Positions 56,542-64,000 of a DNA stretch of 64,000 bases are shown here, in pieces (positions within the stretch are counted from its first letter, which is position 1; every line of letters starts with the position of its first letter). This stretch comes from Cryptomeria japonica (taxonomy: Eukaryota > Streptophyta > Pinopsida > Cupressales > Cupressaceae). The stretch is from NCBI RefSeq assembly GCF_030272615.1, contig NC_081409.1, positions 24,200,406 through 24,264,405 on the forward strand. The letters are read 5' to 3'. The position numbers and the translations under genes were made by a program. The notes beneath the pieces were generated by a model. That model worked only from the letters and a program-made list of their open reading frames with translations. It did no database searches and was not told where the DNA came from.

Positions 56542-58080
56542 TGTTGAACGGGTGAATGGACCGAAATACTAAGAGGGGAGGGGAGGTGAATCAGTATTCC
56601 CACACATAAAACCTTTACTATATTAACCTTAGCAATCAATTTCATTAACAAGAATCAACAAATGCAGAATAAGTAAGTTACACAACCATAAAATCAACAC
56701 TGGATTTTTATATGTGGAAAACCCAATTGGGAAAAACCACAGAGAGGGTTAAATTTTAAGATAATATAACTAGTTATATGGTGTTTACAAAAGGGGTGGC
56801 TCACTACCAGATTACAAAAATGACTCACTGGAAGAATGCTCACAATAATAGAAATAAATGAACTGAGAAAAGTTGCATCTCCAAATGCATGAAGTCAACT
56901 CCAAGATAAGCCCAGATAACAAATCACATCAACTCACCATAGATCTAATAAGGGATCTCTCAAAACTATCCACAAATGACTACAGTAGATCCGGTAAGGG
57001 ATTATTGCAACATTGTGACTGCACTCTACTAATCCAACTACTTGCAACTAATTTAGTAAGGATTTACCGCAACACTGTCTACATTGAATTTCCTATACAC
57101 AACTTCACTCATATATCATACTCCAATGCTCACATTGTTTACTGCTACTGCTCTCCTGTCCACGGTTTTATCACTCACTCATTTCATATTCTGTTATGCA
57201 CCATGCACACACTCATCCATATATCTTCTATATATACATGGTTAAATTTGAATCAAGTTACTTTCTAATTTTGATGGGTTGATTTTGTTATACAATATTG
57301 TCCCAAATACATCATCTAGATATTTAACCTTTGACATTTTAAAATTCAAATCTGAATTTTGACCAACTCTTACCTATTTCTTTCATGCCTAAAGCTAATT
57401 AAACTTATGTTTGCATGAATTATTATGATATACTTGTATTTAAAAGCATTCATTCATGACATAACCATCTCACTCAAATATGATCCACATTACAATGAAT
57501 AACACTTCAATGTGGTACAATAAAATGAATTTATATGTGCACACTGATATTATGAGCATTTGTACAACTAGCATAGGTCTATCTTTATTAAATTCTATGT
57601 AAAATATGTTGAGAGATATCATTCTCATCCCTATTTGTTTGAAAAAAAATACCAATTTCTCATCATGTTAGGTGTTGCATTGAATTTGGTCATCCCTTTT
57701 AAAGCTTCACTTACCCATCAAATTGAAAAAGGTCTACATCATAGAGGTCCTTTTGAGTCTCCCCATGTCTCTATAATTTCACTAAGTCTTTCTAAAAACT
57801 TTAAACACATAGAATCTTTTCTTTCAAACTTTGGAAGTGGTTCTGAAACTATAATTAAAGTCCAATGAGATTTCCACAACCCTTTCGACATTTGACAAGT
57901 TTTTTAGAACCCACTTTAGTCTTTTCCAAAGTCTTTTTTTGAAAGTCTCTAAGTCCTTGTGAAAGAGTCAGGCTCAATCTTGGTTCCTAGAACCATTTAG
58001 AGAGTCGACTAGCTCACTGATAGAAATTGGTGACACTAGACTAGGGCGCATTAAAATAGGTTCCCTATCACTCAATTATT
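56542..58080 (+). repeat. LTR-like repeat start plus unassigned sequence
   Basis: Starts TGTTGAACGGG and contains tactaagaggggaggggagg, then tgaatcagtattcc. The repeat beginning at 62965 has the same plan (TGTTAGG..., gtactgagaggggaggggtg, then aattagtactcc). These are probably two LTR starts of one related family. The right-hand end and internal region were not identified; nothing else is recognised to 58080. Confidence 0.5.
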
Positions 58081-58260
58081 GGTGGAGAATGGGTTGTTAG
58101 AGGTACCTACCTTCCTTGTGGTTGTGAAATGCATAGACCTAGTCCTAGAATGCATAAATAACTATGATATGGAGAATATGGAATCAAAACAAATGATAAT
58201 AATTTTCTCATTACTCTTGATAGAGAGACTATTAGTTACATCTATATACTAGATAGGGAG

Positions 58261-58911
58261 GTCTATGCAAATTTTGATTTTACATCATCACGTGTGTAGT
58301 TCGATTAAAAGAAAGAGCATTATAAGGATATCATCACCAATGAGTGGTTTGTTGTCCTTAGGAAGGGAAAGTCCTAGTTGCCCACAAATCTGCATAAATC
58401 ATACTTTATTGAAGAGATTTAAGACATGGTGGTGTTACTTCATAGGTTGAGGGTGAATACCCATGATTTTGTGGAGCAGATTTTATTCTTTATTCAAATC
58501 ATTATTGTTGGACAACAATACTTGGATTGGGAAACCCTCATCCATGGTAGATTTCACTACAAGATCTTCAATTTTCCCCTGAAAAAAATATTTTATGTCT
58601 CCATATCTTTAATATGACCTAGCTTGCATTAGACAATGGCTAGGACTTTATCCCATGATATTCAAATATATGACTATTACATGGATTTACAAATAGAAAA
58701 TAACTATCATACATTTAGGAGAGGCAATGATCTATTCACCATGAGACTAGTTAGAGAGCTACAAGGAGATCTAGGCCAAAGGACTTCTCATGAGACAATT
58801 AAACCGATTAATAATTATGGTAGCCATTTCATTCAATATCAAAAATTCACTTATATCAGGGTATGTGGCTATGGTAGTTTTCCCTATAAGCTACCTGATG
58901 AGCCAAAATAA
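58261..58911 (+). pseudogene. Second member of the uncharacterised family at 1378-4630
   Basis: Frame-broken coding pieces at 58265-58450, 58426-58617 and 58636-58911. The last contains YNDxFxxMRLV-like text and ends FTYIRVCGYGSFPYKLP, a clear relative of FTCFRVYGFEGSPYMLP at 3180-3120 on the other strand. Order and spacing upstream also look similar (an MxRxY/HDxxxY segment, then a Gly-containing turn, then this motif). Function unknown; inactive here because of stops at 58619 and elsewhere. Confidence 0.5.
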
Positions 58912-58929
58912 TGGCTCTATTTTATCTAT

Positions 58930-60296
58930 GTGTATGTGTCATTACTGGGATATTAGGAGTCTAGTTATGTCTTTTGGGTTTAGAACCTTTGCTAAGTAAT
59001 AATATTTTATATGTCTTGATGATATGGTCATATGACATAAACTCATTTGATATATGTTCCTTTTTGATGCAATATAATAGGTAATTGTGCTATGAGGAAA
59101 ATCCATGGTAATGTTGAATGTAGATTTTGAATGTTACTCTAGTAGGAATAATTAGGCCTATATTTGTGCACGTTAACAATTTCATGCAAGAATAAAGAAG
59201 AATGTTGAATCGGTCTAAGATGTTCAGCAATAAAGATTATGGAGTTGCTTGCTGGGAAAGGGACAACAAGGATTGTTGTTGAAGGATTCAAATGGTAGCT
59301 GGAAGTGGTTCATTATGAATTATCTGAAGACTTAATGATTTCATTTGTTGAAGGAGTATATTTAGGATTGAGGTTATGCTAGATTCTCTTTGTTGTTCCA
59401 ACATACTTTTACTGATTCTCAACATTTGTAATTTCACCTTCTTCTTTTCTCCTTGTTCAATAAAAGCATCCTCCTTGAACTTTGGGAGTGGTATGCTAGT
59501 TAGTTAGGAATTTCATGATTTAAATAACCTCTCACCTTCTCTTGTACGGTGGTTGAGAATAAGATAGTTTCAGTTATTGTAATACGGTTATGAGTAAAAG
59601 AAGCAGACTTCCAGTAATTTGTTTTTATGTTGTCAAGTACTTTTAAATCAATAAGGATGATACTTTAAGCTCCAAGCATTTGATTCAGTTATTCAGATGC
59701 TTGCTAAGGGGGTCCACTTAGTGAGTATTCCTTTGGTTTCTTTTATCAGTCATTTCTTATTCTGTACTTAGCATTATCTTGATCACGGACTGTTCCTGCA
59801 GTCACTGGAATACTTCCTATGACTGTTCCTACAGCCACTACGAACTGAGTAGAATCTTGTTTGTTGATCATGAATAAGTTTTTTTTTTCTTAGTTGTTTT
59901 TTAGAAGATAGTTAGCGTTCCTTAGAAGCATTTCAATTATTTGTTTCCAGCATTGTCTTAGAGTAACATTTCAATTTCAGCAATAGGAAAAGTGGTTGTT
60001 CCAGTCTTTCTAGTGCATATACTTTGCGTACCCATTTCAAATATACGCCCCGGGTTGACAACTAGATGAACCTTCATGATGAGATATAATTAGTTAGTCA
60101 AATGTCCAATCCCTGAGGTATGACTTCAAGGTCTAATTATTGAACCATTGGGAAGATCAGTCATTTTTGGCATCATTGATAGAGATGGTGTCAAACTAGA
60201 AATCTTTGCAGTCATTGATAATTGTACTTTGTTTTCACCAGTTAAAAATCATGTTACCATTTACCTTTCTAGAGTAATGACCCATAATACTACTAT
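58930..60296. other. Spacer, probably leader of the next retroelement in part
   Basis: No motif recognised. The last few hundred bases before 60297 may be the leader of the gag frame that follows; no primer site or LTR border was found. Confidence 0.35.
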
Positions 60297-62696
60297 ATGC
60301 TAAGGAGAAGAGATGCTTTAGGGAGGTTTTTTCCTAACAACCCCTATCCTGGTAATAATTTTGATCAAGCTTATAATCTATTTGAAGATGGAGACCAAGA
60401 TATAAACCCATTGGCTGAGTTGTTTGCCAACATTGAGGAGCCTATAGACCAAGATCTTGTTGAGAACCCATTTGCTTTGATACTTTATCAGGAAAGAATG
60501 GCAACCAAAAATCCACCTAACCAAGCTACCTTTGAATTCCCTATCACTGATCATCAAGATAATAATAACCTCAAGAATATCCCTGCTTCAGTTCTCCCTA
60601 AGTTTTATGGGCTTGTAATTGAGGATCCAGACACCTTTTTGTTTGAATTTGATATCCTCTAGTGAAGCTATGATTACACTACTGATGCTCATAGACTCAA
60701 ACTGTTTCCTACCACTCTGAAAGAAGGAGCCCTGAGATAGTTTATGAGTCTAGAGAGAGATGTTGTTGACAGTTGAGAGAAAGAATTTTGCATAAGTGGT
60801 AATAGGGGAGATGGCATCTTTAGGATGTAGCAAAAAGATGATGAAAATTTGGAAGATTATATTTCAAGGTTCCTGTTCTGCCTAAAGAAAAACTTAGATT
60901 ATACTCTTAATGAAGAGTCCCAAAAGTTGATTTTTCTTAGAGGAATAAATGACGACTGTATTGAAGCTCTGTACCTAATAGGAGGGGGAGACATCACTCA
61001 AGTCCCCTGGGAAGATCTAAAGAAGATATGTCAGAACCATTCTCGAGTAGTTGTGAAAAAGGGAAGAGGATATCAAGTTACCAAAGGAAAATCCTCCAAT
61101 GGAGTTTCAAGGATGGAAATTACTCACTTACTATCTGACTTCAAGCAAGATATTATAAATAACATGGCCACATATCTGGACACACTTTAGGCAAAGAGGA
61201 AGCACAAGGAAGCATAAGCAATTCTAACTGATTATTGCCCTCACTATAGACGTAAGAAAAGAGACTGTAGACAGAAGAAAAGAGATTGCAGATGCAAGAC
61301 AATAGCGAGTATTGAAAACCATCATGCTTCATTAGAATTCAAACCTGTTGAAAGAGAAGAAGACCAAATATTTAATGTAGCTCAAAGAAGACCATGAGCT
61401 CCACGACAAGGTATGCCACACGATCCTTTATCCTTTAATGGTCCTTATTCAAATTCATATAATCCTAGTAACCAATGGAAAAATCAATATCCTCCCTATT
61501 ATGGGAGCTTTCCTTAGCAACAATGGAATAATTTTTAGAATGCATGGACCAATTACCAAAAACCCCCTCCCCCTTCGCAACAAAATCAAGGAAATTGGTG
61601 GCCACCTCAAGGAAACTGGCAACAAACACCTCAGTGGAGAGGAGGATAACAATGGCCAAATCAGTCCTCTGGTTTCCAGCAGCCTCCTCAACAACCTCAA
61701 CATCGGGCTCTAATGCCTCCACCTAATCAAAATATTGCTACTCGCCTAAACCTACTTAGTTTCCAAATTAGCCCATGCCAAATCCTAACAATAAACAATC
61801 ACAACAACATCAGGTTTATGCTACTGATCCAAATCAATACCCTGCCTATGTTGTTAGTATTAGTGATATCCATTTAAGGTCAGGAACAACTCTTCCTGCA
61901 CAATCACCTCCAGTTATAACTGAATTGCCTGATGAAGGCCATATCCACCAAAGTGTCATAGCCTCATCGGTTCCATCAAGGCCAGAACAACAAGAATCAA
62001 ACAATACCCCTTCATTCCCTTAAATATTGGAGGTAGAGCCAACCAAACAAAAATAAGAACCCATATTTGATATTGTGGATCAGTTAAAGAATATATGTGT
62101 CAAGATTCCTTTGTTTCAAGCAGTAAAGGATGTTCCAATACATGGAAAGGCAATTAAAGAAGCTTGTTTGAAAAATCTAGGAAGAAAGAAGAAAGACCCA
62201 CATATGGTCGATGTTGTAGGTCAATTAGCAGACCTTATGTTAGGGAAATTTTGTCCCTAAGTATTCAGACCTAGGAAGTCCCATTATAGTAGTAGTCATT
62301 AATGGAGTTGAAGTTCAAAATGCTCTTATTGACCTTGGGGTAGCTATAAATGTCATGACAAAGGATGTGATGCAGAAACTCAACATCACTAACCTAAGGT
62401 CTACAACTATTGTCTTATAGCTTGTAGACAATTCTACTTTTACACCAGATGGTATGGTGGAAGACCTTGTTGTAGCATTGGATTCTTGGGAATATCTAGC
62501 TGACTTTGTCATCCTCTCACCTAAAGCAACTTTAGGAGGCTATCCTATTATCTTGGGTAGACCCTGGTTAGCCACAAAAGATGTTTTCATAGGATGTAGG
62601 TTAGGAGACATGACCATTTCTGATGGGACAAAAACTAAAACACTTGCATTATATTCACCTGCACAACCTCAACTTGAGAAAGAGCACTTATTTTAG
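60297..62696 (+). pseudogene. Ty3/gypsy (Athila/Tat-like) gag-protease remnant
   Basis: Gag: 60297-60662 ends with IPASVLPKFYGLVIEDPDTF, then broken gag text continues to 61190 (LEDYISRFLFCLKK, LIFLRGI). A Gln/Pro/Asn-rich tail follows (61430-62020). Then 62075-62260 has the KIPLFQAVKDVPIHGKAIKE and GRKKKDP motif that precedes protease in Athila/Tat-type elements. The protease region to 62696 has LIDLGVAINVM (active-site DLG instead of DTG, as usual in that lineage) and PIILGRPWLATKDVFI. It ends just before the palindrome at 62721. RT is not present. Many stops. Confidence 0.8.
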
Positions 62697-62720
62697 CCAG
62701 ATATAGAAGAAGAATATGAT

Positions 62721-62802
62721 GTAGTCAATACAATACAACAATTGATGATGATAAGAAGGGACCCCTTCTTATCATCATCAATTGTTGTATTGTATTGACT
62801 AC
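62721..62802. repeat. Perfect 82-bp palindrome (40-bp arms, 2-bp spacer)
   Basis: The arm gtagtcaatacaatacaaca...aaggg (62721-62760) is the exact reverse complement of 62763-62802, with AC between. The left arm is in line with the degenerate retroelement coding sequence, so the right arm is the added copy. Confidence 0.97.
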
Positions 62803-62804
62803 CC

Positions 62805-62824
62805 CTTCTTGAAACTTCAAGAAG
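62805..62824. repeat. Second small palindrome (9-bp arms, 2-bp AC spacer)
   Basis: CTTCTTGAA-AC-TTCAAGAAG lies 2 bp after the 82-bp palindrome and has the same AC centre. Confidence 0.9.
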
Positions 62825-62964
62825 AAGAGGATGTGCTCTCTAATATTTTGTGAAATCAATACGGAATTCATGATCAAATTGATGACTGCAATGCACGAAA
62901 TTCATGTTCTCTGCAACCATTACTGGTAACCTCTTCTGTAGAATATCTTGCAGCTATATATTTG

Positions 62965-64000
62965 TGTTAGGCCCAATATGGAAAGCTAATGTACTGAGAG
63001 GGGAGGGGTGAATTAGTACTCCAATACTTTTCTTGAATAATAACTTTACTATTATGCATAAACAGAATAGTGCAGTAACATAAACTAAAGTTAAAACAAA
63101 TAGATAACAATCATACATGATTCACTCCATAACACATATATTTTGGTTACGCAGAAACTCTTGGTTAGAGAGAAAAAATATGGTGGGGATGGCACCCACA
63201 ACTTCACTACTGCAATAATAAAGAGTGCTTGGTTAGAGCTACATTTTAGCTATTTCTGATAGCTTACCCTGTTAGGAGTAACAAGATCTATTAGATCTAC
63301 CTTGCTAAAGGATTTTACAACATTTATTCTGAATGTTGCACCTAGTTAGAGGCTTTACAATTTATAGACTTGATTAGAGTCTTTTACCCTATTAAAGGTT
63401 TCTCTTTCAACTTCATAATATTACAATAAAATCATTACAAATATCTGAAAATTTACATCTGAAATGTTATAGCAGATTCTATGTGCTCAGAATAGATTAC
63501 CTTGCTTATAGCATACCTCGGTAACCCATATAATAACTTGGTAAACCCTTCTGTTTACTCTGTTCTTCGACTATTCTCTGAAAACCTTCTCGGTGACCTC
63601 TGTGTCTCTGTAACAGTCTTCTTACACACATGTATACACCCTTAACTAATGCTGTATAAATAGATCTCTTAAGATGGTGATCCAATTCATTGCTTTGATC
63701 TTACAAACAAGATTCCTCAAATGAATAACTATACAAAATATTTCATTGGTTAGATTGATCTCAAAATCATACACAATCTTCTGGTGCAATTTCCAATGTA
63801 ATAACGGTTAGATGTGCCTTGATCTTGTAACATGTTTTCATATGCATGTCCAGGTTCAATGTATCTAGTAACACATTTCACTCGGTGTATATCAACTCGG
63901 TGTGTCATCTTTGCTGCTCAATAGTCATAAAAAGATACTTGGTAGACAGCTTGGTGTATACTGCGTTCTGTGACTGCTTTCCTCTGTAACCAACTAGACT
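62965..64000 (+). repeat. LTR-like repeat running out of the window
   Basis: Begins TGTTAGGCCCAATATGG and contains gtactgagaggggaggggtg followed by aattagtactcc, matching the plan of the repeat at 56542. The last 400 bp hold several ctcggtgt/ttggtgta words. No second border is present, so length and class are unknown. The 140 bp between 62825 and 62964 hold nothing recognisable. Confidence 0.5.

Noticed and set aside
1-64000. tRNA or rRNA genes
   Set aside because: No cloverleaf-like sequence with a GGTTCGAATCC-type T arm or rRNA core motif was noticed on reading. The only tRNA-related signals are primer binding sites; a tRNAscan-type search could not be run.

Overview
The window is nuclear DNA of a seed plant and is almost entirely repeat-derived. 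One host gene looks intact: a two-exon SEC13-like WD40 gene on the minus strand (42835-44424). The rest is a nested set of decayed transposable elements, an endogenous pararetrovirus-like block and gene fragments. The long AT-rich spacers, old nested LTR elements, plant L1 and caulimovirid-like remnants suggest a large, repeat-rich genome. A gymnosperm is my guess, but no diagnostic marker proves it.

Layout. 1-1377: spacer with a (GT)24 microsatellite. 1378-4630 (-): decayed gene of an unidentified plant family. 4700-5520: 218-bp tandem repeat. 6121-8516 (+): three tandem, non-processed copies of the last exons of clathrin heavy chain, all disabled. 8595-9280: duplicated and inverted-repeat DNA. 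9700-11754 (-): decayed retroelement with zinc knuckles and a pararetrovirus-type reverse transcriptase fragment. 12190-24629 (+): endogenous caulimovirid-like remnant (movement protein, coat-like zinc knuckle, protease). It is split by a complete Ty3/gypsy chromovirus (12612-20505, TSD GGATT) and by a solo LTR (20611-20992, TSD CAATC).

24780-29905: LTR-gag-LTR-gag-LTR array of a pol-less Ty1/copia-type element (TSD TCAAA). Each unit carries a 41-bp minisatellite. 30291-34937 (-): decayed autonomous Ty1/copia element holding a solo LTR. 39650-41060 (-): hAT transposase remnant. 42835-44424 (-): SEC13. 44685-56518 (-): L1-type LINE whose poly(A) end lies about 260 bp upstream of the SEC13 start codon. 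This LINE is split by a gag-only LTR element with 2.3-kb LTRs (47473-54237) that contain arrays of hairpin-forming repeats. 58261-58911 (+): second member of the family seen at 1378-4630. 60297-62696 (+): Ty3/gypsy gag-protease remnant that runs into a perfect 82-bp palindrome (62721-62802). 62965-64000: start of an LTR-like repeat that leaves the window.

By nesting, the pararetroviral remnant and the LINE are older than the LTR elements that cut them. Only SEC13 appears to provide a cellular function (COPII vesicle coat and nuclear pore). Everything else is annotated as pseudogene, mobile element or repeat.
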